A DNA stretch of 8,744 nucleotides from Methanosarcinales archaeon (GTDB taxonomy: Archaea > Halobacteriota > Syntropharchaeia > Alkanophagales > Methanospirareceae), in NCBI GenBank assembly GCA_030621945.1, contig JAUXGS010000029.1:1-8744 (forward strand), read 5' to 3'. Every line of letters begins with the position of its first letter. The stretch's first letter is position 1. The position numbers and the translations under genes were made by a program. Shown piece after piece: positions 1-5,885 of the stretch. The notes under the pieces are model-generated. The model was not told the DNA's origin. It did not search any database and was given only the letters and a program-made list of their open reading frames with translations.

Positions 1-99
1 CGATATATAATAATCTCATAGGATATTTTAAAAGATTTACTCGCTAATATCTTGCTAAGAGTTTTTACCTTTGATATTCCCTCTTACTCACCTCCTACC

Positions 100-322
100 T
101 TATCGGCACCCCCCTTGCTCTTCTATCACCATATCAATCTCCTTCATGATCTTTATCGTCTCATTCAACGCAACCACGATTCTCTGATTCACACCATTCA
201 GAAAGGTATTTTTGAACCTTCCATGCGCCATCACTGTTGTCCACAACGAATAAATCCCCTTCTCCCATTCTTCTTACATAATCCAATCTTTTTTGGTCAA
301 TATATATGGCTTTCGGTGTAAT
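100..322 (-). pseudogene. Decayed restriction/defence gene remnants (two overlapping frames)
   Basis: No intact gene is present, but the minus strand carries two protein-like frames. The first, open from 322 to 161, reads AIYIDQKRLDYVRRMGEG, then LFVVDNSD, WKVQKYL and SEWCE (last at about 189) before losing sense and stopping. The VDNSD...WKV..YL.EWC pattern recalls the N-terminal part of phospholipase-D-like/SNF2 helicases of restriction-type islands; this rests on memory of the family. The second frame reads NQRIVVALNETIKIMKEIDM and ends at a TAA at 100-102; it resembles the C-terminal tail of some DNA methylases, more weakly. A likely reading is a deletion or frameshift that joined pieces of two neighbouring genes. 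The left half may continue outside the window. Chance open frames remain possible, since the stretch is short. Confidence 0.35.
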
Positions 323-399
323 CTAACCGTATAAGTATGAATATGAATTATTTTAGCATTAAGGAAATCTAAAAATATTAGTCCCTTCCTTTTCACCAA

Positions 400-417
400 A
401 ACAACTTTAACGTTGTT
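400..417. promoter_or_regulatory. Inverted repeat upstream of the HTH-PRTase gene, possible operator
   Basis: AACAAC and GTTGTT form a perfect 6-bp inverted repeat around TTTAAC, 26-43 bp before the ATG at 443. This is where archaeal core promoter or operator elements sit, and the gene encodes a DNA-binding domain, so autoregulation is conceivable. No convincing separate TATA box was found; TATTTACA at 421-428 is too close to the ATG for a leaderless start. A repeat this short can occur by chance. Confidence 0.25.
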
Positions 418-442
418 GTCTATTTACAATTAGAGTAGCATA

Positions 443-1165
443 ATGAAACAGGAATTCACGGTTTTAGATGCAGCCAAAATATTAGGAGTTCATCCCGAGA
501 GCGTTAAGCGCTGGATCCGATTTGGCCAATTGTATGCCGAGAAACGAGGACTTGTGTATTTCATTACGCGACGCGATCTTGAGTCATTTCGGCTGCTGAG
601 AAAAGAACGCGAAGATTTGAAGACGAGCGATCATCGCGCGTACTGGGAGACACCGCAGGGCGAATTCGTTGAACGAATCGGGGAGCAGTTAGACGGTATT
701 TTAGATTTAGAAGACCCCCCGTTATGTTTAATCGCACTGGAGCCCGGTGGCGGTTTATATGCGGAGCATTTAGCGCGTTATTTAGAGGTGGTAAAGGGAC
801 GGAAACCGCCGACGTTACTCAGGTTACCCACAATAGCTGATGCCGGTGAGATTACGGAAAAAATCAGAGAAGCGAAAGAAAAGTTAAACGGTCAAAAGCT
901 ACTCGTAGTGGATGACGATACATGCACCGGGGACACGTATAAGACGGTAACTTCCCTTTTATTCAACTTAGAGCGAGAATTAGGATTCGAAGATTTCTTC
1001 ATTAACGGGTTGGCAGAGTTCTTTGACATAATTGTAGCACCGTTTTTAACGGGTCATGTAGAAGATGACTTTGAGCTTGTAAAAATCGCCAAACGAATTC
1101 CTCTTGCCGTCTACACCGATAATATAGCCATCGCCTCGTTTTTTGTCAGACGACCTCGTAAATAA
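443..1165 (+). CDS. HTH-phosphoribosyltransferase fusion, putative PRPP- or nucleotide-responsive regulator
   Basis: Two domains can be seen in 240 residues. Residues 4-50 form an excisionase/MerR-type winged helix (FTVLDAAKILGVHPESVKRW, then a short wing and ITRRDLESF), a fold that binds DNA. Residues 75-240 resemble a type I phosphoribosyltransferase: LIALEPGGGLYAEHLARYL at 96-114 fits the early strand and glycine loop, and LLVVDDDTCTGDT at 153-165 is the PRPP-binding signature, four hydrophobic residues then DD-x3-TGxT. The rest of the domain is divergent, so catalytic activity is uncertain. HTH-PRTase fusions such as bacterial PurR and archaeal GfcR use the PRTase part as a ligand sensor, but their HTH type differs from this one. 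By analogy this is more likely a transcription factor than a salvage enzyme; that is inference, and its targets are unknown. It stands alone beside decayed defence-like DNA, with a possible small ORF 11 bp downstream. Confidence 0.75.
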   Translation: MKQEFTVLDAAKILGVHPESVKRWIRFGQLYAEKRGLVYFITRRDLESFRLLRKEREDLKTSDHRAYWETPQGEFVERIGEQLDGILDLEDPPLCLIALEPGGGLYAEHLARYLEVVKGRKPPTLLRLPTIADAGEITEKIREAKEKLNGQKLLVVDDDTCTGDTYKTVTSLLFNLERELGFEDFFINGLAEFFDIIVAPFLTGHVEDDFELVKIAKRIPLAVYTDNIAIASFFVRRPRK

Positions 1166-1176
1166 GGAAGGCTTGC

Positions 1177-1365
1177 TTGACAATCTGGATAATCGTCCTG
1201 TTTTCGGTATTTTGCGTTCATGTCTTGGCTTTCTTAGAAAGTGAAGTAAGAGGCGGAATCGAAGTTTATAGCAAAATTAGAAAGAAGAGTTCAGTTAAGT
1301 GTTTTCTAAAAAGAGAAAGTGTTTCAATATGCCCGTGCAACGTACACTCTCTTTGCCTTTCTTGA
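1177..1365 (+). CDS. Possible small membrane protein (TTG start), perhaps a truncated gene start
   Basis: A 62-codon frame opens with TTG 11 bp after the HTH-PRTase stop. AAGGAAGG at 1164-1171 is a plausible Shine-Dalgarno five bases before it, which favours this start and coupling to the upstream gene. Residues 2-20 (TIWIIVLFSVFCVHVLAFL) make one hydrophobic segment, followed by a charged, basic stretch (ESEVRGGIEVYSKIRKK), so the tail would be cytoplasmic. The last 14 codons run antisense through the 3' end of proS and are Cys/Ser-rich (CPCNVHSLCLS), unlike the first part. The natural protein may therefore once have been longer, with its 3' end replaced. No family was recognised, and it could be a spurious frame. 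Confidence 0.35.
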   Translation: MTIWIIVLFSVFCVHVLAFLESEVRGGIEVYSKIRKKSSVKCFLKRESVSICPCNVHSLCLS

Positions 1366-2829
1366 ACAGATCATGCATTCACCTTCGCTTTTCTCGCCCT
1401 CTTCAGTCTCATATACCGCCTCTCCTAACACACTTACGCCAAGCAGCTCCTCCAATTCCTGCCCGCATCTTTCGCTGTCACACAAAAATAAAGACACGAT
1501 ACCTCGTTCAGCCTTTCTTCTCAGTTCAGCCATCTTCTCTTCGCTGTTCTCTGCTCCTTTGATGTTTTCGTCGGTGTGATAAATGGTGTTACGCAATGCT
1601 TCTTTAGCTTCTTCGTGAATACTCACTTGAATCTCCTCTAACGTTCTTTTAACCTCTGGCGCCACCTCGTTAAGCGGGACGTGCATCTTCTTGGGGTTGT
1701 CTCTTCTTACAAATTCACAGCTATTGGTTTTCAGATCGCGCGGTCCTATCTCTATCCTCAAAGGTACTCCTTTCATCTCCCATCGGTAATATTTTGCGCC
1801 AGGTCTGTCTTCCGAGTTATCCAAGAATGCCCTTATGCCAGCTCTTTTTAATTCCTCATACACAGTAACGCAGGCTTCTTCTACCGGATTCCCTCCGTTG
1901 TTGCTTTCCTCCTTGCTTGAAAATACAATTGGCACGATAACGACCTGTATGGGTGCAACCTTAGGTGGCAGTACCAGACCATGATCGTCACCATGAATCG
2001 CTATCACCGAGGCAACGCATCGTTCCGAGATGCCATAACATGTCTGATTTACGAACTTCAAGGAGCCGTCTTTATCCTCATATTTTATATCAAAAGTTCT
2101 TGCAAAGCTCTCGCCAAGCAGATGGATTGTCCCGATCTGCAATGTCCTTCCGTCTGGCATGAGCGTATCAAAGGCAATAGAATACACCGCACCGGGGAAT
2201 TTATCCCACGCGGGTCGTTGTGTGATTACATAAGGAATAGCAAGCTGGTCAAAGAAACTTTTATATAACGCCACCGCTTTTTTTACCTGCTCTTCGGCAT
2301 CCGCTCGGCTTACGTGCGCCGTATGCGCCTCTTTGAAGGAGGTTATCTCACGCAGCCGAATGAGTGGTCTTGTATGCTTCGTTTCATATCTGAACGTGTT
2401 CACTATCTGGTATATTCGGAGCGGCAAGTCGCGATGCGACCTTATCCAGACTTTAAACACGGGATATATCGCAGTCTCTGAGGTAGGACGGAGTGCGAGT
2501 GGAATATCCAATTCGGTGCTTCCGCCTTTGGTCACCCAGAAAACTTCGTCTTCAAAGCCTTTTATGTGCTCCTTCTCCTTCATTAACTCATCTTTTGGTA
2601 TAAACAGAGGGAATTGTACCTCTTCATGCTCGTTATCCAGTAGAGATCGTAAAATACCATAAACAAGATTCCTTATTTTGTAGCCGTAAGGATACCAGAC
2701 ATATACTCCTTTCACTGGATACCTGATGTCCAATATCTCCGCGCGTTTCAGTATCTCGCTATACCATTCGCTGAAATTATTCTCCTTTTGCAATACGATT
2801 TCGGCCTTAGTTTCGGTTTTGTGTTGCAT
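1324..2829 (-). CDS. proS: Prolyl-tRNA synthetase, archaeal/eukaryotic type
   Basis: This class II synthetase charges tRNA-Pro with proline in the cytoplasm. In its 501 residues, VQFPLFIPKDEL (71-82) lies in the motif 1 region, LRPTSETAIYPVF (113-125) is the ATP/proline site typical of ProRS, FRYETKHTRPLIRLREI (146-162) is motif 2, and AIHGDDHGLVLPPKVAP (277-293) is motif 3. The anticodon-binding domain follows from about 295, including DRPGAKYYRWEMKGVPLRIE (341-360). The C-terminal zinc domain keeps four cysteines, C450, C455, C485 and C488, and the chain ends in ARAY; a terminal tyrosine is a mark of the archaeal/eukaryotic type, which lacks the bacterial editing insertion. The length fits the family. 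The ATG at 2829 is 20 bp behind the tRNA-Thr gene, and AAGGT just before it may serve as ribosome binding site. There is little room for its own promoter, so it is probably transcribed with the tRNA. Confidence 0.96.
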   Translation of the reverse strand: MQHKTETKAEIVLQKENNFSEWYSEILKRAEILDIRYPVKGVYVWYPYGYKIRNLVYGILRSLLDNEHEEVQFPLFIPKDELMKEKEHIKGFEDEVFWVTKGGSTELDIPLALRPTSETAIYPVFKVWIRSHRDLPLRIYQIVNTFRYETKHTRPLIRLREITSFKEAHTAHVSRADAEEQVKKAVALYKSFFDQLAIPYVITQRPAWDKFPGAVYSIAFDTLMPDGRTLQIGTIHLLGESFARTFDIKYEDKDGSLKFVNQTCYGISERCVASVIAIHGDDHGLVLPPKVAPIQVVIVPIVFSSKEESNNGGNPVEEACVTVYEELKRAGIRAFLDNSEDRPGAKYYRWEMKGVPLRIEIGPRDLKTNSCEFVRRDNPKKMHVPLNEVAPEVKRTLEEIQVSIHEEAKEALRNTIYHTDENIKGAENSEEKMAELRRKAERGIVSLFLCDSERCGQELEELLGVSVLGEAVYETEEGEKSEGECMICSRKAKRVYVARAY

Positions 2830-2849
2830 GTTACCTTAGGATGTGGGTA

Positions 2850-2921
2850 AGCCGCTGGTGGGATTTGAACCCACGACCTGCTGATTACGAATCAGCTGCT
2901 CTACCTCTAAGCCACAGCGGC
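2850..2921 (-). tRNA. tRNA-Thr (anticodon CGU)
   Basis: A complete cloverleaf can be folded by eye. The 7-bp acceptor stem is GCCGCTG with CAGCGGC. The D stem is GCTT/GAGC, and the anticodon stem GCTGA/TCAGC encloses the loop TTCGTAA, giving anticodon CGT, which reads ACG (Thr). A five-base variable region (AGGTC) follows, then the T stem GTGGG/CCCAC with loop TTCAAAT. The residue after the acceptor (2850) is U, the discriminator expected for archaeal tRNA-Thr. There is no intron and CCA is not encoded. A37 is present, as needed for t6A modification of ANN-decoding tRNAs. Confidence 0.97.
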
Positions 2922-2941
2922 ATTAAGATTGATTTGTGATA

Positions 2942-2961
2942 TTATTTAAGTTTTTATATTA
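2942..2961 (-). promoter_or_regulatory. Box A (TATA) region of the tRNA-Thr / proS unit
   Basis: Read on the minus strand, AATATAAAAA (2951-2960) and CTTAAATAA (2942-2950) are AT-rich elements 21-40 bp upstream of the tRNA 5' end at 2921. The distal one would place transcription start about 8 nt before the mature tRNA, the usual arrangement in archaea. Which of the two is used cannot be decided from sequence. Confidence 0.5.
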
Positions 2962-3089
2962 AAAGGAGGCAAGAGCTGGGAGAACGAATAAATGGACATA
3001 AACACCCATCTCTAAACATCACATACGCCGACTTTGCCCCCTATGACGGATTTTTTTCCTGGCATTCCACCGGAAATACAACCAGAAGC

Positions 3090-3100
3090 TTTATTTAAAA
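3090..3100 (+). promoter_or_regulatory. TATA box of the UPF0058 gene
   Basis: TTTATTTAAAA is centred about 29 bp before the ATG at 3125 and preceded by purine-rich AGAAGC, a possible BRE. The spacing predicts a start site within a few bases of the ATG, so a leaderless or nearly leaderless mRNA. Confidence 0.6.
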
Positions 3101-3124
3101 GAAGTAAACATAGATATGTGAAAC

Positions 3125-3346
3125 ATGAAAAAAGAAGAGCTGGTGCACCTACATATGTTATTGGCTCAGTTGAAGAAGTATTGTGAGGAAACCGGCGCGG
3201 ATTGCGATTTCAAGAAGTATAAAGAGCTTGAGATCTCCCCGTTCCAGGTTCACCGCAGCAAGGACGAGCACAAGCAGGCTATTTTTGTGCTTGGAACCGA
3301 ACTCGCATCAATGGCTGCGAATAACAATTTCAGTGGGTATAAATAG
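3125..3346 (+). CDS. UPF0058 family protein
   Basis: This 73-residue protein matches the small archaeal UPF0058 family over its whole length: MKKEELVHLHMLLAQLKKY at the start, LEISPFQVHRSKDEHKQAIF in the middle (35-54) and LGTELASMA near the end. It appears mostly helical, with a conserved His/Lys-rich centre (HRSKDEHK, 43-50). The family has no assigned function. It is soluble, with no signal peptide or membrane segment. The gene stands alone between two minus-strand units and has its own TATA box. The start is fixed by the family N-terminus and by the promoter spacing. Confidence 0.9.
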   Translation: MKKEELVHLHMLLAQLKKYCEETGADCDFKKYKELEISPFQVHRSKDEHKQAIFVLGTELASMAANNNFSGYK

Positions 3347-3415
3347 CCTGTTTCGACAGAACCAAACATACTTCTTTTTCCAAATGTCGCCTTAATTTGG
3401 ATGGTCTCAGAGGGG

Positions 3416-3434
3416 TAATAAAAAGGCTTTATTA
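3416..3434. terminator. AT-rich hairpin between converging units
   Basis: TAATAAA and TTTATTA are perfect complements around AAGGC, in the gap between the ends of the UPF0058 gene (+) and ribB (-). It could help end transcription from either side, together with the pyrimidine-rich run at 3371-3380. The stem is all A/T and weak, so the call is tentative. Confidence 0.25.
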
Positions 3435-3532
3435 GTGATGACCTTGTGTTAATATCAATGTGAATTATCACACCATGGCAGTATTTCCCAATTTGAGCAA
3501 TATTTAAACCCGCGGATAGAAGTCGTTGAATA

Positions 3533-4258
3533 TTAGTGTGAGAAAAGCAAATGAAACGCTTTTACTATCTCCTCTCCTTCCATAAATACCGTGTCCCATT
3601 TCGATGAGAAAGCCTTTGCATTAGCTTTGGAAAGAGCACCTCCTGATTCGCTGTCTAACATCTCGCATATTACCATTGCAGGGGGGATACCTGCAAGCAA
3701 CGCTAAAGCCACGGAAAGCTCTGTCTGTCCCCTTCTTTCATCGAGCAACCCCTCTGCAGCTCTTAATATTGAAACATGCCCCGGAGTTCTGAATTCAGTA
3801 TAAAAATTGTGAGAGTTTCCGTTTAATACGTTCTCCACCGCTTCTCCTATCTTCTTTATCGTTAATGCTCGGTCTCTATCCGTTATGCCGGTGAATGTAT
3901 CTCGGTGATTCACCCAGAGTGAGAATGAAGAACGTTTATCGTATGAAAGATCGCCTTTTCCTTCTACTAAGTTTCTCAGTGAAGAGAATTTACCATTCAC
4001 ATTTCTCAGAATATCACTCATGAGTGGGAGACCAAGTCTATCTGCCGCATCGGAATGAATAGCAACGCATATAAGCCCACCTGCCTCATTTCTAAAATAC
4101 GCTACTCTCCGGGCTGTCACAAAAGAAGCAGGTATTACAAAGTCCGTCTCGCCTTCTCTATCCTCGGCATCGTAGATCAATACGAGTTTTCCCTTTTTTA
4201 CGTATTCTATACCCTTTTTTACCGAATCGGGAATGTTAATGCCGCTCATCGTTTTCAT
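3533..4258 (-). CDS. ribB: 3,4-dihydroxy-2-butanone 4-phosphate synthase, with an altered metal-ligand position
   Basis: RibB converts ribulose 5-phosphate to 3,4-dihydroxy-2-butanone 4-phosphate plus formate, the four-carbon branch of riboflavin synthesis. The 241 residues carry DAEDREGETDF (30-40, the acidic Mg-binding loop, E35), AGGLICVAI (59-67), TGITDRDRALTI (123-134), RTPGHVSILRA (157-167, His161) and RGQTELSVALALLAGIPPA (176-194). In characterised enzymes the last motif reads GHTE and its His is the second metal ligand, 17 residues after the PGH histidine. Here the spacing is kept but the residue is Gln178 (codon CAG). Everything else looks intact, so the enzyme may use Gln or be impaired. 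The start overlaps the ribK stop by four bases (ATGA), so the two are translationally coupled. ribB and ribK homologues are also neighbours in Methanocaldococcus jannaschii (MJ0055, MJ0056). Confidence 0.93.
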   Translation of the reverse strand: MKTMSGINIPDSVKKGIEYVKKGKLVLIYDAEDREGETDFVIPASFVTARRVAYFRNEAGGLICVAIHSDAADRLGLPLMSDILRNVNGKFSSLRNLVEGKGDLSYDKRSSFSLWVNHRDTFTGITDRDRALTIKKIGEAVENVLNGNSHNFYTEFRTPGHVSILRAAEGLLDERRGQTELSVALALLAGIPPAMVICEMLDSESGGALSKANAKAFSSKWDTVFMEGEEIVKAFHLLFSH

Positions 4259-4968
4259 ATCACCACTCTTGTTCTTATCTCATCTCCGTTCTTCAGATTA
4301 AGTTCGCCTCGCAGGTAAACCGGCGAAATGATCTCCAGAATATCCTCTGGATAATGTGTGCGATCTGGAATGATAACCGCGCTTTTAATTCCTTCAGCGC
4401 CGTCATCCAATATCTTACAGGGGAAACACTTTGCACCGCCAAAGGTTCTGTTTTCTGTTTTAAAACATTCTATTTCTATCCCTTTTCGACCATCCAGCTT
4501 CTTCCTTGTTACTATACAGAGCAAGTCAAGGCTGAGATTTAAGGTGCCTGGAAAAGGGATAAAGCCTAATTTTTCCTCGAATTGCTTTTTATATCCATCA
4601 AGTGTCGTATAATATCCTCCCTCGCCCAGACCTGTAATCAAGAGTCCTGCGATCTCAACCTCGATCCTCGGTGTGGAAAAAAATAGCTCCTGGTATTCAT
4701 AACATTCTATCTTTAATTGTGCTACCCCTTTTTTGGTCAGCATTATCCACTGCCCATCCGCGGTTATTCTTCTATGCGCGAGACCTTCTCTTTCAAGCTC
4801 CTGAAGTCGTCTCGCTGCGGTTTGCACGCTCGATTTAATATCCTCTGCGAAACGACCAGCAGACAACTTAATCGGCTGTTCTATCGCACCTAATAGCGCA
4901 AGCTTTCTTAACGAAAATATTACGTCCCCACTCATCTTCTTTTCATTCATATCAATTTTGGGATACAC
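4255..4968 (-). CDS. ribK: CTP-dependent riboflavin kinase with N-terminal winged helix (RbkR-like)
   Basis: This archaeal enzyme makes FMN from riboflavin using CTP. Residues 15-90 form a winged helix-turn-helix (SVQTAARRLQELEREGL at 47-63 as recognition region). Residues 100-237 are the kinase: GLGEGGYYTTLDGYKKQFEE (113-132), LGFIPFPGTLN (134-144, with T142 and N144 matching the metal-binding Thr/Asn of the M. jannaschii enzyme), RTFGGAKCFPC (174-184) and RTHYPEDILEIISPVYLR (203-220). HTH-kinase fusions of this type are known in archaea as RbkR, which both makes FMN and regulates riboflavin genes; that role is inferred here. A TATA box at 4989-4998 predicts transcription from about 4967, which fits a leaderless GTG at 4968; the in-frame ATGs at 4950 and 4935 are alternatives and would shorten only the segment before the HTH. 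It is the first gene of the ribK-ribB operon. Confidence 0.94.
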   Translation of the reverse strand: MYPKIDMNEKKMSGDVIFSLRKLALLGAIEQPIKLSAGRFAEDIKSSVQTAARRLQELEREGLAHRRITADGQWIMLTKKGVAQLKIECYEYQELFFSTPRIEVEIAGLLITGLGEGGYYTTLDGYKKQFEEKLGFIPFPGTLNLSLDLLCIVTRKKLDGRKGIEIECFKTENRTFGGAKCFPCKILDDGAEGIKSAVIIPDRTHYPEDILEIISPVYLRGELNLKNGDEIRTRVVI

Positions 4969-4988
4969 CTCACAAATAGAGGGTGATG

Positions 4989-4998
4989 TATAAAAAGG
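4989..4998 (-). promoter_or_regulatory. TATA box of the ribK-ribB operon
   Basis: On the minus strand this reads CCTTTTTATA, centred about 26 bp before the GTG at 4968. This is the expected distance to the transcription start, so the mRNA would be leaderless or have a leader of about 17 nt if the ATG at 4950 is used. Confidence 0.55.
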
Positions 4999-5015
4999 TT
5001 GGTGGTTTTAGTCGA

Positions 5016-5031
5016 ACCTATCCAATGAGGT
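5016..5031. promoter_or_regulatory. Inverted repeat ACCT-N8-AGGT, possible RbkR operator
   Basis: ACCT and AGGT face each other across eight bases, 18 bp upstream of the ribK TATA box and just past the rhomboid stop. The position suits an operator or activator site for the HTH domain of RibK, but the arms are only four bases long and I do not know the site sequence for this lineage. Confidence 0.2.
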
Positions 5032-5040
5032 ATTTGGAAT

Positions 5041-5835
5041 TTATACTCCTGCATCGGTTCTTTTTAAACTTGCACCTACGAGCAATCCAAAAAAAAGACC
5101 TGATAAATGCGCGGTATGTGCAATCATGTCGCCGGAACCAATCATAAAAAAATCTATGAGTGCGAACAAAATAACTGCTATCCACATCTCCAGCGGTATG
5201 AAAAAGAATAAGTATATTTTCAGCCTCGGCATCAGTACCGCAAGTGTACCGAATATCCCCATTAACGCTCCGCTTGCGCCCAGTGCAGGATTAACGGACG
5301 TCAAACTCCAGCCAACTCCTGCAACGATTCCCGCGAGGAAAAAGATGAGCAAAAATTTCGAACTCCCTATCTTCCTCTCCAGTACCGGACCGAAGAAGAG
5401 GAAGAAGAGCATGTTAAAAAAGAAGTGCTCGAAGTTTCCGTGGAGGAAGATATGCGTTATTAACGTCCATGGTCTTTCCATTACGAGTGCCGGAATCAGA
5501 ATTAAGCGCTGAGTATAGCCGGAAATGAGTAATTGGAAAACAAAAGAGATGGAAATAAGGAATAATAGCAAGAACGAATAGTTACCGGAGAAGATGCCAA
5601 AGAGGTTTTTTGTGTAAATGCTCTTATCCTGTTCCCCTCCCCTCCGTTCTGGTCTGAGTTCGAAGGGAATAGAGGATGTACCCCGAGCTTCAAGGTCTTT
5701 TTTATAATCCTCAACTCCAACGCACCAGTGCATTTCAGGCGGGAGATGTTCCTTGCAAAGGGTGTCGCCGCAGTACTTGCATCTGTACAATGCTGGTTTG
5801 CCGCAGACGGTGCACTTGCGCTGTGTCCGTGTCAT
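5041..5835 (-). CDS. Rhomboid intramembrane serine protease with N-terminal AN1-type zinc finger
   Basis: This is a membrane protease that cleaves other membrane proteins within or next to the bilayer. Residues 8-38 form an AN1-type zinc finger with all eight ligands in order: C8, C11, C19, C22, C27, H30, H36 and C38. A hydrophilic linker follows to about 85, then a rhomboid core of about six membrane segments. HIFLHGNFEHFFFNMLFFLF (128-147) carries the conserved His and Asn of helix 2. GASGALMGIFG (186-196) contains the nucleophile Ser188, and AHTAHLSGLFFG (239-250) the catalytic His243, so the protease should be active. The finger precedes the first membrane helix and is presumably cytoplasmic; it may bind a substrate or partner protein. 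A TATA box at 5859-5867 makes a leaderless mRNA starting at the ATG likely, so the gene has its own promoter although it lies 50 bp behind the methylthiotransferase gene. Substrates are unknown. Confidence 0.93.
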   Translation of the reverse strand: MTRTQRKCTVCGKPALYRCKYCGDTLCKEHLPPEMHWCVGVEDYKKDLEARGTSSIPFELRPERRGGEQDKSIYTKNLFGIFSGNYSFLLLFLISISFVFQLLISGYTQRLILIPALVMERPWTLITHIFLHGNFEHFFFNMLFFLFFGPVLERKIGSSKFLLIFFLAGIVAGVGWSLTSVNPALGASGALMGIFGTLAVLMPRLKIYLFFFIPLEMWIAVILFALIDFFMIGSGDMIAHTAHLSGLFFGLLVGASLKRTDAGV

Positions 5836-5858
5836 ATCCTTGAAAAGAAAGGTTATAC

Positions 5859-5867
5859 ATTTATAAG
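5859..5867 (-). promoter_or_regulatory. TATA box of the rhomboid gene
   Basis: On the minus strand this reads CTTATAAAT, centred about 28 bp before the ATG at 5835. It predicts a start site about two bases before the ATG, hence a leaderless transcript. Confidence 0.6.
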
Positions 5868-5885
5868 TTGTTATCGCTACTCACT

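Noticed and set aside
52..321. Plus-strand 89-codon frame at the left edge
   Set aside because: Its product (Pro/His/Leu-rich) looks like the antisense of the minus-strand remnants, and it has no ribosome binding site or recognisable motif.
3043..3186. Alternative plus-strand frame starting MTDFFPGIPPEIQPEALF
   Set aside because: It reads fairly like a protein but overlaps the TATA box and first 60 bases of the clearly real UPF0058 gene in another frame, and has no good ribosome binding site.
3250..3471. Minus-strand 73-codon frame with a TTTAAATA element about 28 bp upstream (near 3499-3509)
   Set aside because: It overlaps the UPF0058 coding region by 97 bp antisense and shows no family motif. 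The TATA-like element is noted, but an A/T-rich spacer easily produces one.
5126..5512. Plus-strand 128-codon frame opposite the rhomboid gene
   Set aside because: It is Lys/Pro/Ser-rich, antisense to the membrane helices and catalytic motifs of the rhomboid, and has no features of its own.
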